Source: Bedellia somnulentella
Taxonomy: Eukaryota; Arthropoda; Insecta; Lepidoptera; Bedelliidae
Length of the DNA: 64,000 nt
Direction: 5' to 3'
Assembly: GCA_963576735.1 (NCBI GenBank)
Contig: OY755188.1
Span: 3,906,001-3,970,000, forward strand
Shown here: positions 32,901 through 47,900 of the stretch, piece after piece
How positions within the stretch are numbered: position 1 is the first letter of the stretch
Layout of the letters: each line of letters begins with the position of its first letter
Position numbers and translations under genes: made by a program
The notes under the pieces: generated by a model
Told to the model about the DNA's origin: nothing
The model's database searches: none
The model's input: only the letters and a program-made list of their open reading frames with translations

Positions 32901-35900
32901 TATTTATCATGGTTATTAACGGTGAGGGAAAACATCGTGAGGGAACCCACATGGCTGAGTTGTACTTTATCATGTGACAGTGTATTCGTACAAAACGGCG
33001 ATAAGTCCGTAACATATAAATCATATATATTTTTTAATGCCTTTATAATATTCACATATCACATATTATTTGGAAAGCGAGGGTTTTTTTTCAACTTCAA
33101 GGATCTCCAAATTGTAATAATGGTGGCACCATTTCGTTAATATTTTATTATGCATAAAGATCAACATTCTAATCAATTTCCTCTAAGAGAAATAATCCTT
33201 TGTGTTATGCTGGCACTTCAATTTAAACTCCTCAAACAACTATAACTACTAATAATAAGCCAACAAAACTCAAATTATGCTCGGAATGTACAATTATTTT
33301 ATCATTTCCACATTTTTTTCTCAAAAACTACAATAAATCGAAGGCGCGTGAAAATTTTCAATGGAAACTATACAGACATTCACAGTAAAAATCAAAGCGC
33401 AGTAATTTAAGCACAGAATTATAGATAAACTAATACTAACACTTTATAATTTATATTTTATAAAATAAATATGGTTGTCAAGTCACTTCACTCTCACTGC
33501 CATCGTCGTTTATCCATTGACATAAATAAATCACGTTTAATTGATAATATCACCTTTGCCGTGGTGTTAGAGATAATTTTGCAATGGCGCTGTAAAAATA
33601 GTTTCATGCCGTTGGCCGTATATTTGACAGATACAATGCTATTGGCCCTTTGAATGACCATTATGAGTCTTTTCTAATGCCGTTGGCCCGTATTTTGACA
33701 ACAGCAGTGCTTTTTTGCGGCCTTTGGCATGTTGTTTGAAGCAAAAAATGCTCTTTTACGGCCATTCGCCTTTTCATTGTCCAATATAATGTTTTTTTAC
33801 GGCCGTTAGCCGTAATTAACTCATGCAAATGCCAATGTACGTTCTAAAGCCGTAAAATTTGTGCCCAAATAAGCCGTATAGTAGCCGTATAGCCGTATAT
33901 ATGCCTTTTACACAACCAGTTCAAAATGCTTAAAGGATACAGCAATGCCTTGATTTGGCTGATATGCGGCTTCGACGTGTTTCTTGGGTAATAGATAGGC
34001 CAAGCATTTAAAAAAAACAAGTTTTTATTTTGCTACTTGTAACGTTATTCGGGGGACCCCTTCAAATGTGTGAACTTTTGAGTTTGTGAATAAAAACTAC
34101 TTAAATGAGAAACGTGTTATATATTTTATGAAGAAAAACTTTAAGACTATTTGTTCCTTTAATTTCCAAATTTAAATACACAGGAACGAAACTAACCACA
34201 CCACGATTTATATTTATAGACTCAATGCTATGTAGCGGCAATTTATAAAACCAAAATTTGCAAAACACATGATAAACAGAACAGAAATCCAACTATTGCC
34301 ACAATGTTTTGCATATTAACTCATATTAACGGACGTTATAATGAAATTTACAGAGTATTCGTTACAGCATAACCTCTATACAATTGAAGAAAGTATAAGT
34401 AGGTAGTATAGTATAATTATTGAACTTTATAATATAAATTATGAATTTTGTTACAGATTTTGACTCTTAATACAAGTGTTAAATAAATATATTTACATTT
34501 AAAAACTACCTAGTTGTACACGTCAAGTACAAAAAAGTATATAAATAAATTAAATAATGAATGTACTAATATATTTTATAGTAGCTGACCCGACAGACTT
34601 CGTACTGTCAAATTTGCTTATGACAAAGTTAAGGCTTTTTCCGGTACTCTTAGTTCAGTCAGGCGTGAATATTTTATTGGTCAAATTTTTCTGGGATTAA
34701 AAGTATCCCATGTCTTAATTTGGGTCATTATCTTGCATTCCGCCAAATTTCATTCATATACATTTTGCCTCATACAAACAATCATCCAAACATCTAAACT
34801 TTTACATTTATAATATTAATAGGATACTTGTTTGTATTATTATACTATGTACACAGTCTTTGGTATTATGTAAACATTGTGCTATTTTAAATCGCTAAAA
34901 CACCGCCATGTTTATACTACATACATACTCACGGCAATGAATCCATAAAAGGGGTAGCCAGAGCTTCAGAAACTCATTAACCACATTTGGAAGTTGGCAG
35001 GGGACAAGATGGTAGAAATAAAGTATCGTTAGTGATGGGTCTCCAACCGCATCGCCCTAAAATAACTGTGAAAAAGCCCCAGACCCTGAGTCGCCTCTTA
35101 CGACACCCTTGCTTAGGTAGAAAGGTGTAGTGACATTCTAAGCCGGCACTACACGGCATGTTTATACTATAATTAAGTTAACCCTTTTACCTAATTTGCC
35201 TAAGTCTGCGAGCTATATCATAATTTTGTTTTTTTAATAAGCGTTTACATGAAAAGCGGGTGGCCTTTACTCATAATGATTTTCTTATTAGCTCCACTTT
35301 TAGCTATAGCACCTGCGTCAGATGGCTTAACCTCGGGGACATAATTTGGGTCCCGCAGTATTTTTGGTGAAACACTTTAGTAAAATACAGGAAGATATAA
35401 ATTTCAAACGGAATTTTATTTGTTCCAAAGAGGAAATAGAAACTTTTATTGCAAAGCATTCTATATTCTTTCTGGGATGGTTGTTTCGCCGTACCTGGCT
35501 TGTTCTTTTCAATATAATGATTATACCAGGATTTGACCTTTATTTCCGTTGGATACGGCCGTACACGAGTCCAGTGTGGCATTTTAGGTTTCTCTAATTG
35601 ATGGTTAATGTTGAAAAAAACTCAAAATCATAAATCCCGTTCATTACATTCATATGTACATAAATTCATTACTAGATATAAAACACGTAAAAAAAATATG
35701 GAGATAAATAGGGAAAGGATTATAAACTAAAAGGATGTTTGCTGTTCGATGTCCAGTATCATCGCCCGAAAATCAGTTTAAAAGTCAAAGCCCTAAGTCG
35801 CCACTCGGACAAAAATGGCTCAGTGCTATTCTAAACGGACGATACACACATAATTTTTGGTATATTTTGATTGCCTATATAATTCAAATATATTTCAAGA

Positions 35901-38900
35901 ACCCGAATTCTCAAAATATAATATCATCTTAGCAAACGAGGCGGTTAATTCTTTCGGGTGACAAACAAAATTATGTAGGTGAAAGGGTGACGTAATGAGA
36001 TGTCCAAGGAAAATTCATCACACCTTTGCTTTGTTGTGTTTTGATGCCGCAAATAATATAGTGATGAGAAAAAATTCAGCATGGCTATGGCAGTATATAT
36101 TTAGAATGCTTCTTACCACTTGATGTTCAGAGTACCCACGTTTTGCTGTACACAGTGTGACAGTGTACTCACGTGATACCCAAGTAACACGAAAAGCCCT
36201 CTAACTATCTTTTTCTATACCTATACAGAGCTTAAAGCCCGTAAAAGCTCGTATATAAGTTTGCCACACGTCTTAAGGCTTTATATTGGCACTCCGAAAT
36301 CATTCTAACGCTCTAAAGCTGCATAGCGGTCAGATATTGGAATAATTCAATCCAGTTTTGCGGCTCTTAGTGGATTAAAGTGCCATTGGCCGTATAGTGG
36401 CATTAATCTGTCGTAATATCATGCCAAAAGCCGCGTAAACGCATGAAGTTAACATAATAAATGTCTAAAGCCGTACATTAGCACGAAAGGATGCCAACTT
36501 ACGGCAAGCATTTCAAAGGTCAACTGTGTGTTGTTTGAACGGCTAACAGCAAATCAACCAGATATACTTGGCTTATTTTAAGGCCTCAAGCCGTATTTGC
36601 ATCCATTTTGATGCATTTGTCAACAATTAGGCAGCCATGAGAAGGAAAATATTTGAGGTTATCTTATTATTTCTAAAAAATGGAGACAAGTGCGAGTTGA
36701 TTCGCGTGAAGAGGGTTCCGTACGATGTTACCTATCATGTTTTTTTAAATCTTACTTGAATTTGTAAGTGCTAACTAAAAAAAGTATGAATGGTCCCTGA
36801 TTGGAGAGGGATATTACTAAATATAAAGTTTCCATTAAGAAAAGAAAATAAAAGAAAAAAGTTTTAACAGAAAAATAGTATGAAAAAAGGAATACAACAG
36901 CATATAAATCATAGGTATATATTTTTTAATACCTTTATAATATTCACATATGACATATTATTTGGAAAGCAAGGGTTTTTTTTCAACTTCAAGGATCTCC
37001 AAATTGTAATAATGGTGGCACCATTTCGTTAATATTTTATTATGCATAAAGATCAACATTCTAATCTATTTCCTCTAAGAGAAATAATCCTTTGTATTAT
37101 GCTGGCACTTAAATTTAAACTCCTCAAACAACCATAACTACTAATAATAAGCCAACAAAACTCAAATTATGCTCGGAATGTACAATTATTTTATCATTTC
37201 ACACATTTTTTCCGCAAAAACTACAATAAATCGAAGTCGCGTGAAAATTTTCAATGGAAACTATACAGACATTCACAGTAAAAATCAAAGCGCAGTAATT
37301 TAAGCACAGAATTATAGTTAAACTAATACTAACACTTTATAAATTATATTTTTCTAAAATAAATATGGTTGTCAAGTCACTTCACTCTCACTGCCATCGT
37401 CGTTCATCCCTTGACATAAATGAATCACGTTTAATTGATAATATCACCTTTGCCGTGGTGTTAGAGATAATTTTGCAATGACACTGTAAAAATAGTTTCA
37501 TGCCGTTGGCCGTATATTTGACAGATACAATGCTATTGGCCCTTTGAATGACCATTATGAGTCTTTTCTAAAGCCGTTGGCCCGTATTTTGACAACAGCA
37601 GTGCTTTTTTGCGGCCTTTGGCATGTTGTTTGAAGCAAAAAATGCTCTTTTACGGCCATTCGCCTTTTCATTGTCCAATATAATGTTTTTTTACGGTCGT
37701 TAGCCTTAATTAACTCATGCAAATGCCAATGTACGTTCTAAAGCCGTAAAATTTGTGCCCAAATAAGCCGTATAGTAGCCGTATAGCCGTATATATGCCT
37801 TTTACACAACCAGTTCAAAATGCTTAAAGGATATAGCAATGCCTTGATTTGGCTGATTTGCGGCTTCGACGTGTTTGTTGTTAGGGGCAGGCCTATCGCC
37901 GTTTTGTACGAATACACTGTCACATGACTAAGTACTACTTACTTAATAACCATGATAAATAACCACACATATGTCTTTACAAAAGACACATAAGTGTAGG
38001 CCCGACCCGGGATTTGAACTCATGCTTATCTGTATTGACGGCGATCGTTCTACCTATTGGACTATCGTGGATGATAGTACAAACTACTACTAGTACCCAG
38101 TACTGGTAGAAATATCCTGAGCCAGTGACCATTTCTTTAGTAAGAACAGAACATATTGTGTGAGCTGTATTTTTTTTTAAATTAATTATTATAAATTTAA
38201 GTGTTTTTGTGTTAAGTGTAATGTTTTTTAAATTAATGTCATGTTTAGGACATAGGTACTTTATAGGTGTGTTCTTACTTTTTGAACAAAAACTTTTTCT
38301 TTCTTTCTTTCTGAAAAATAATAATAATAATCTATTTTCTATTTTATTACTGTGGTTTCCCTTTCATTCCTATTCACTTGTAATATAGTCGCAAGCTTAA
38401 AATATTAATATCAAAATTGGACTTCTTTTATGTGCTCATTTGTATTTAATTTTAACAGTAACTCTTCTTACTTTCCGTATCCGTATTGGGGTTTGCAGAT
38501 ATTATAGATCGCCACTTTGTACGATCCAGGCAAATCTCTCTTGCTTCTGTCACATTCATCATTCATCTCATACAGCTCTTTTATTCTTTTCACTTCGGAC
38601 TTTTGCCTAAGTAATATTGTTTTTAATTTGGTTTTCAAACGTCTCAGGCGGCCGTCCTCTACTAACAACACCATCCACATTGCGTCTATATATACATACA
38701 TACATACATATACTCATGGCTTTAAATTCTTAGAAGGGGTGGCCAGAGCTAAGGAATTAGAAATTCCTCAACCACTTTTGGAAGTTGCATGGGGAGAAGA
38801 TGGTAAATAAAGGATATTGGTGATGGGTCTCCAACCTCATCGCCTCTTACGTACACCCACCGGAATAAATATATATCCCTCATAGAAATATATATATCGT

Positions 38901-41900
38901 CTATATATCCCTTATTTATAATGAAAACAAATTCAAAACTTCTTACATCTAACCACTTATATCCACAAAGTTATGTTAAAACTCTTGACTATTCAACTCC
39001 ACACATCCGTATTCCCAATAAATTGTGGCCTCGCAATTGAAGTACAAGTTCCACTTTACGAATCTAATTAGAACTTTTGCTATTCGTTAAATTGCCTTCT
39101 ACTCTACCCAATACTAGAGAACCGTGGTTTTACATATCCGATGTGCGGTGCTTGTCTTTGTCTTTATAGTCAGTAAAGGCTTACAGAATTTACATTATGT
39201 CCTAGGCTTTCTCGAGTAATTGTGTGTTTGGTATTGTTGAGATAGATCGAGTTTCCAGTTGAATAAAGGTAATGACGAAAAAAATATACGTTTATTTTTA
39301 CTATTGGTTTTCGTTAATGTAGGCAGGTACTTGTTATTCTCATGTTGTTTATATTTAATAGTTTATTAAAATTATATATAAGAAAAATAAGCAGATTCGT
39401 GCAAATAAAATCGAACATTGTGTTCGTTTTGGGAGGGATCTGAAAAAAATATTATTATGCGTTTGTTAAAACACAGTTCTAGTGATAATTGATTCAAAAA
39501 ATAGTCATAGCTTTTTCAACTATTTCATAACCGTGTCACTGTTATGATCTTATCTAGGGTGAGCTCAAGCCCCATATATGACCTGTAATGATGTGATACT
39601 GAAACCTAAATATTCTTTTTCTGTTGTGCTAGAATTCACAATCACATAAAATACTAACTAAACAGCTAGTAAGAAATAAATTTAATTTAAACTACCTACA
39701 CCTTAGCAATAACTTGCGTACTCTTCTGTGTACCGTTCACATAATTAAGGAATAAATAAATAATTAGCAAAACGCAAAACAAGCAACTAAAATAAACCAA
39801 TGATTCTCAACCGTCACTAACTTCGCTATGTAAAGTTTTAATAAGATTAGCAAGTTAACGTGTCGGGCGAAGTGTGGTTACACGTTGTTTTAGAAACTGC
39901 ACAAATTAAAGTCAAACAGGACGTATGCTTTATTTCGTTCATTTGACGTTAGCTTGCAAACTGTTTTGCTTAATGGTGGTATTATTAAGTTAAGTGAGCA
40001 TTTAAACAAAGGAGATTACTTTTTCATACTCGGCTGTGTTACGTTAAAATAAAATAGAACCGAGGAATCTTCGTTGCATATTCCCATAGAAGTATTTTAA
40101 TAGTTACTCAGCTGAATTGTACTTAGTAGGTGTATGTATTCGTACAAAACGGCGATAGGCCTGCCCCCTATCACGTGAGTACACTGTCTAAGCAAAACGT
40201 GGGTACCTTCTCTGGAAACTAGATGGCGCTTGCCATGTGAGTTCAGAAGTATTGGTACCTCTGCCAACCCCTTCGGGGATAAACGGCGTGAACGTTTATG
40301 TTATGTTATGTTATGTTATGTAAGTGTATATAGTACGTGAGCACTCTGAGTACACTGTCCAAGCAAAAAACGCGGTTACTCTGAACACCAGGTGACCATG
40401 TCACGTGATATTCAGAAGTATTAGTACCTCTGCCAACCCCTTCAGAGATTTACGGTGTGAACGTTTGAATTTGACATAATCAGTAAAGGAGGAGGTGACA
40501 TACGTTTTGCCACATTGGGCGTTTATACTTTTCAAACTGTTCTCCATAACTTTTTAAAGTCGTATTTATAGACAGCCCACCTGCACTGGTAGCATGAGGC
40601 TTGTGAGAGCGCGTTCGACACATAAGAAGTGAGAAACTGACAGATTGATCATACAAAATCTGTTAGTATCTCACTTCTCACATGACATACTCGCTCTCAC
40701 ACGCCTCATGCTATGGGGGCTGAATAGGCTTGTATTTCGTTTTTTTTGGTTTGGTAACAGTACCAAACATTTACAGTAAATTACCAAATGTACAGACATT
40801 TACCCAAAATTAAATAATATTGTAATCGGGAATCGCAGTTAGGTTCTATTTACATATCACATAATAGTTTTTCTAACTAGTACCACTCCAATTTCGTACA
40901 GGCATTGCTTAGTTTCACATTTCAAAAATTTCTCTAGTTCTTGTTCACTCTTTTTAAAATTAGGCGTGATTATATAATTTAATTTTCTTTTTAAGTTTTA
41001 ATGATGTTATTTAAGATATATTTTATTTTTTAAGACTCTTAAAGGTAAGTTAGGTAAAAGGATAGTTTAGGAGCCTATAAATTGCAGGCAAACAAACATA
41101 TATCAAGAAAATGTTCTAGTGTATAATAAATAAATATACGAACATATTATACACAGATCAAGTTAGCACCAACCTAAGTAGAATTTTTACATACATACAT
41201 ATAGTCACGGCTATAAATCCCGAGAAGGGGTAGCCAGAGCTAAGGAATTAGAAATTCCTCAGCCACTTTTGGAAACTTGAGTGGGGAAAAGATGGTAAAG
41301 TTGGTGATGGGTCTGCAACCGCATCGCCCAAAAATCCCTTAAAAGCCCCAATACCGTTAGTCGCCTCTTATGTACACCCAACGGAAGAAATGGGGTAGTG
41401 CTATTCTAAGCCGACACTACACAGCAAATATATATAAATTTTTAATTATGGGATACTAACTCAACTATATATTTAATATTATATATTATATATTACACAT
41501 ATAAATAACATCCAAGTCTAAGAAACGATCATTTATGATCATCACACAAATGTTGCTATCAGCGGGGATCGAACGCGCAACCTTCGGATTGAGAAGCTAG
41601 TCACCTATCCACTCGGCCACGGACGTCAATAAGTATACATAAATGGTAGTATCGCTTATATACTACTACTTATCGATTCCTTTAAGACACTTCTGTTGAA
41701 TTAGTCCTGAAATAGGAAACCGTTTCTGTAATTACTTCATATTGTACATAATTGGAATACTCTAGATATTGATGTTGCAATCAATATACATACCGAATAT
41801 TTTATTTATAATAATTCTATAATTTTTTTTAAAGATCTCAATCAATCACTTTATTTGCTCAGCATCTTATAAAATATCCCTACATTTTTATTTGTGTATC

Positions 41901-44900
41901 ATTTATATTCAAAATCCCTTAATGAAACTCAATGATAATATTATTCTTTAATCAAATATGGTTTTTATATATTGTAATCGTTAATGGTAATGTTCCATTT
42001 TATTTATCAGTTTTTATTCTTCTTTCGTTCTTTAAAATTACGATTAGGTTTGGTTTTTCAGAAGCTGTTGGCACGGTTTCGGTAGCTACTAATCTGAACA
42101 TTATTATACATTTAAATCACTTGATATTCTAGCACCCACGTTTTACTTGGGCAGGGCATTCACGTATTGCAGGCCTTTCCCATTTTTGTTCGAATTTACT
42201 GTCACATGACTTATTTTAACTACACCGAGTGAGTTTTCTCATTCATCACGATGTTTTTCCTCTAAGTTGACAACCTGGATGAGTTAACCAGGCATATGAC
42301 TTCAGAAAAGACTCATTAAAAGCGATGGTTCTCACACTGAGCTATCACGGTTCTTTCAAAACTATTAATTAAAATCGTTCACCTTGATTGATTTAGCCAT
42401 ATAAGCTGTAAGCAATTTCCCTTTGGAAATACTTACTACTAAGAATTATTCAATTATCTTAACGTTTAACTTATATAAGTGGTTTAACTCAAGCTTAAGG
42501 AAAACACAAATATCACTCCATAGCATACACAAACCTACGCCAAGAATTCTCGCAAACCGTCAATCACAATTCCACAACAACTTTCCTACCAACACAAATC
42601 CATTTAATATCAGAAAGTAACCTTATATCTTCCGAGCTCAATACAATACGAGCTCAAATAATCGAATTATTCGTAATAAAACGAGTCTAGTAACATTAAT
42701 GATAACGCGAATACAATTCGATAGATATTAATCACACTTCACTCTACTGTTATTGACGTTGTGCTTCTCTGTCCAGATAACTTACGAAGATCAATGTCCA
42801 CTTTCGAATATTAATTTGAAACTTTATCGTCCTTCAGAGTAATAATATTATATTGGACTTGGTAGTTAAAGAGTAACGCCCGATTTCTGAATTGAGTATT
42901 CAAGCTGAGAACGACTTAAGTATCGTTTTGTCTCATTCAGTTGTTAAGATTTCAATGCGACAGAACAATACTTAAGTTGTTCTCAGCTGGAATACTCAAT
43001 TCAGAAATCGAGCGTACGAGTTTAGATTGAACAGCAGGCGTGATTTAACATTAGATATTACAACTAAAACTTATTTATTTAGCTATAAGACTGTTCGGGT
43101 TGTTAAAAAATCAGTTTATAAATAGTTTAGCCTTTTTTAATAGCTAACTATCATCTTATTTGAAATAAAACAGTTGAAACTTTGTTAGTTCATTAATTAG
43201 AGCGAGTTAGTTAAGCTTTATTCGTTTAACGACGATAAATAATAAAAAGGGAAAGTCAGGAAAAGGGGGAAAAAACTTATTTTTGAAAAGTTTAGTGTGA
43301 CACACATGAATTAGGTTAGTACTACTCAAAGCCGATATAGCTATTATAATTAAATTAAAAATAATTTCAATAAATATCATTTCAATATCTAACTTAGTTA
43401 AACTGCTTAGTTCTATTAGTACGTAGGTAGTATTGTTTCAAAATCGGTCTTTTGTTCTTAAAAAAAAGCAGTTGATGATCTCGATGATTTAATCTCGAAA
43501 TTTGCTGGTTTGGAAAATTTACGATTCAATTAGCCGTACTGTTAGAAAAAAACACTAGAATTTACCCCACAATTTCCGTTCGATATGCGGGAATTGAAAT
43601 GTCACTCACTGTCATTGCTTTAATTTCTACTGCGGCCTTTAATATAACAATTTATTTTGATTGCTTGACTATTTTCTAAAATACGGGTATGCAAATATTT
43701 ACTTAAATCTGAGCAAAGAAAAAAAAATAACATTAGTTGTCACAATGTCTTGTGAATGTATAAAGCGTTAGCATTTTTTTTTTCGAGTAATATCTAATCC
43801 CGAAGCTCTAGCTACCCTTTTCGGGATAAATATATTAAATATCACGATTAAAAATGGAGAGGCAGAAACGCTATGAATTCGAATAAACTAGACAAACATT
43901 GCATTCTTAACTAGTTAGCATAGCTTCAAAGCGAGCCACCAAATATCTAACACACCAGCTTACATATCGCTCAAAATGAGAAATCTGGCAAAAAATAACG
44001 AATGAAATCCGAATGTCGAATGATTTATTTCGCATCTAAATATCAAAGTTCTCTCGCTAACTCTCGCACCGTACAAATGACCCTATCACTCAAAATAACG
44101 ATGTTCACTCAAAGTCTATTGATACCCTTTCCTTTTCGTAATATTCATCATTTTTTAGTAACTCTTCGTGTAGGTTTTTGGGAGTAAATCGGCCATTTTA
44201 AAAGCTCGTCTTGAATAAAATATTTTTTAGGTTGGGCGGAACAGTTTTATATATTTTGGTTTAAAATATTGAAAATATGAGACATAGAACATGTTGACAT
44301 TAATGTGTTAAATGTGTGCGGAAATGTGGTAATGTGTAGGATTTTCAAAGTTTCCATGCATTTTACTGAAAAAGCAAAATCGAAGAAGTTAATTATTAAT
44401 TTCTCAAAGCCCATATATGTCTCCACCAAGGGGCTCGAGTCTATCCTAAGCAGGGTGATTTAGCCTTTGTCCACCACGCTGGCCAAGTGCGGGTTTGCAG
44501 ACTAATGACTATTACCGTGATAGTAGCCGGACCGAAGGCTTAAACTGCTTTCTAAATCACGGAATATTTTTTTTATAATTAGCTGATTCAAGCCTACCAT
44601 ATCCTTGGATTAAATCTTACAAATTGTGAGTTTACCGCCCGGGCATCGAACCATAGACCCCTAGAACGCTACGAGACTATGAAGAAATAAATATTTTGAT
44701 GTCGCAAAAAGAAGCCGGGATATTAATTACATTCTTTTTATTTTCAAAAAACAATTTAAAACACACGATATTATAAATATGCTACTTTTACATTGAATTA
44801 AAATAGTACATTTAAGCGCGTCGAGATATTTTGAAAAAGACTGCATACGAACTTAATAAATGAGTTCAGCTAGTGTATCGAAATATTGATGGTTTCTAGA

Positions 44901-47900
44901 AAAATACCCAGTGATATTTGGCATCAATTTATCATTTTTGTTTTAAACGTTTCAACCGCGCACCAAAAGAGTTTGAAATATTAATAAGGGCATTATCGAG
45001 GATCTGTTCCGGGAAGGTTTTGCATATTTATTTCCTCCATCGGTTTTTTGAACAAAGTTTATTTTGCTTAAAATAAACGAGGGGTTAAATTTTTATTTAT
45101 AAAATCGTTCTTTTGAAGTGGGTACATTTGGAATGATATCAGTTTCATTTGTTGGACGTAATGCTATTGTGTTGGTCAAGAATTCACTTTTCCGTTTTCA
45201 GTTATTGATTTCCTCGAAATTGTTGAATATATATAATAGATAATACTTCTCAGTCGATACTAAAAAAATATTATATTTCTAACTTAGAAGTAAAAGTTTT
45301 ACAGCTATAATAGTTTTGTGATAGTATACAAATTATATAGACACCAAGGATCAGCAGTTTCGCCGCGCCACATGTATATAAACCTCTTCACCGTAAATAT
45401 TAGTTGTGTTAAATACAAACATTGTTCTATGAACTTGTCGCTTTATTGATAAATATAGTATTAAAATGATCGATCTTATCAGTATAAAATATTTTGGACC
45501 TAACCAAATATCCTGTTAAAGTACTCACATGTATAAATGCTGTGTAGTATAGCATAGAATAGCACTACCCCATTTCTTCCGTTGGGTGTACGTAAGAGGC
45601 GACTAACGGTATTGGGTCTCTTAAGGGATTTTTGGGCGATGCGGTTGGAGACCCATCACCAACAACCTTTATTTTACCATCTTTTCCCCACGCAACTTTC
45701 AAAAGTGGCTGAGGAGTTTCTGATTCCTTAGCTCTGGCTACCCCTTTTAGGGATTTATAGCCGTTAGTAGATGTATGTATGTATAAATGAATTATTCAGT
45801 ACCTAAGATACTGCAGTCACACCTACAGAAAGTGCTGCTTAGTTATGGTAGATAGTGTTAAAATACATACAAAGCTTACATTACTTATCCCGGTGTGGCA
45901 AAAATACACATATCTTTGCTTCACCGAGGTGGCCCTTATCTTCATGGCACACATAAAGCCACAATGAAGCTACACACGCTAAAATAACAACAGTTAAGCC
46001 ATCTGGAAACCGCATAGGTATATTCTAAAAAACCACTACTACTCCTTATAGCATTCTAGCATATTAAAGTCATCAAAACCTTGTTTTTTTCTTTAGGAAA
46101 ATTTGCATTGCATTTTCAGTATAAATGTTCTTGGAAAATGATATCTATTTAATACTTTACATATATAATTTGCGAGTACTACTTATTAATAGAACCAAGC
46201 AAAACGTGGGTACTCTGAATACCAGGTGACAATGTCACGTGATGTTCAGAAGTATTAGTACCTACCCCAGCCCCTTTGGGGATGTTTAGCGTGAACGTTT
46301 GAGTTGAGTTTAAAACAATAGAACATATTTATAAAAAATATTCTAAGTAAAAATACCTAGTTATATACATCAAATCTTTTATTTGTTCTCAGATGCAACA
46401 AGTCGATGTACGCAAACCGTATCTCTTACTGGATCGATGGCAAAGGGCCATCTTATGCTCTGGACGTAGCATGTGCTAGTTCCATGGCTTGTCTAGAGCA
46501 CGCCTATAGAGCTATGAGCAGCGGGCAATGTGATGCTGCTATCGTTGGAGGATGCAATCTTTGTATGCATCCTTGTGTTTCACTCAATTTGAAAAGGTAT
46601 TTTTTTACATTCCTATTATATATGTTACAGCCAAAATATTAAATCTGGATATTACCTAAACTATCTAGCCATTATGTGTAATGTCTACTCAATTTAGCTA
46701 AAGTGATAAATGACACAAAATTAATCACATTAACTAGCGTTGATGAAAGATATTTAAATAAAAATATTTCATACAACGTTTCTGCACTCTTATGTTTCTA
46801 AGCAGAAACTACGTCCTTTGAGATCGGTTAAGTAGTGAATAATGACAACATTACGACGCAGCTGAGAGAAAATACTATTACTTGAGTACGCCAGATTAGG
46901 TCAGATGTGAAAACTAGTGCAAAAAAGTACTTATTTATTGCTCTCAGTATAAAAAATAATGAGACGTTTCTTCCAGAGCTGGATTCCTTTGTTTGGACGG
47001 AAAAACTAAGTGCTTTGACAAAAAGGGTGACGGTTATGTACGCTCCGACGCCATTAGCGTTCTGTTCCTGCAAAAAGCTAAAGATGCAAACAGGTTAGCC
47101 TTTTATACTCATTTTTAAACTAAGATTAACATTGGTGCATATTACATTTTGGTTTTTTAGACCCCGCATGTTATGTTAGTATATGGTGCTGCAATTATAG
47201 CATGAGGCTCGTGAGAGCCACTATGTCACATGAGAAGTGAGAAACTGACTAATTTTGTATGGGCAATCTGTAAGTTTCTTGTTTCTTATGTGACGTATTC
47301 GCTATAACAAGTTTCATGCTACGGGGACTGTTTAGGGATTATGGTGGCTTAAGTTAGCCCTAGAAAAATTGAAAAATGACTTGTGGTAAGGCCCTTACCT
47401 TACCGTAAGGGAGATATACGACAATAAACTTTATATTTTTTTATTTTAATAATAATTTGTATGTTATTATTTTATATCATATGAATATCATCCATGACTA
47501 AGAAACAAACTTTTATATTTATCACATAAATGATTGCCATCAGTGGGAGTTGAATCCAAGGCCCCCGTACCCAGAAGCTCACATACTGACAAGGCTACGG
47601 GCGTTAACGACATATTTGACTTTTGTTGTTAAGCATACTACCTTAAATATCAATTTACAGCTATATATGAAACTTGAGGTTAAGATGATTTTAATTAACA
47701 AAATGAATTTATTAACATTTGTTTTTTTCAAGTAAAATTTAAATTTGTGAAGAGGGTTATGAGCGATTTTACGTTTAATTATTGAAATAATTATTAAATA
47801 TTGTTAATTATATTAACCGAAGCTTTCAATTTCATACCATATTATATATATGATATGAGGTGAAAAAAATATTTTTTAACCCTTAGGATGATAAGATTTC

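Noticed and set aside
41560..41632. tRNA gene on the minus strand
   Set aside because: A and B boxes are present but the acceptor stem does not pair, and a SINE body and tail follow; related copies at 17.4 and 47.5 kb.
46907..47098. 63-codon ORF over exon 5
   Set aside because: Out of register. The frame one base over gives the FAS block [14 protein letters not shown] with correct splice phases.
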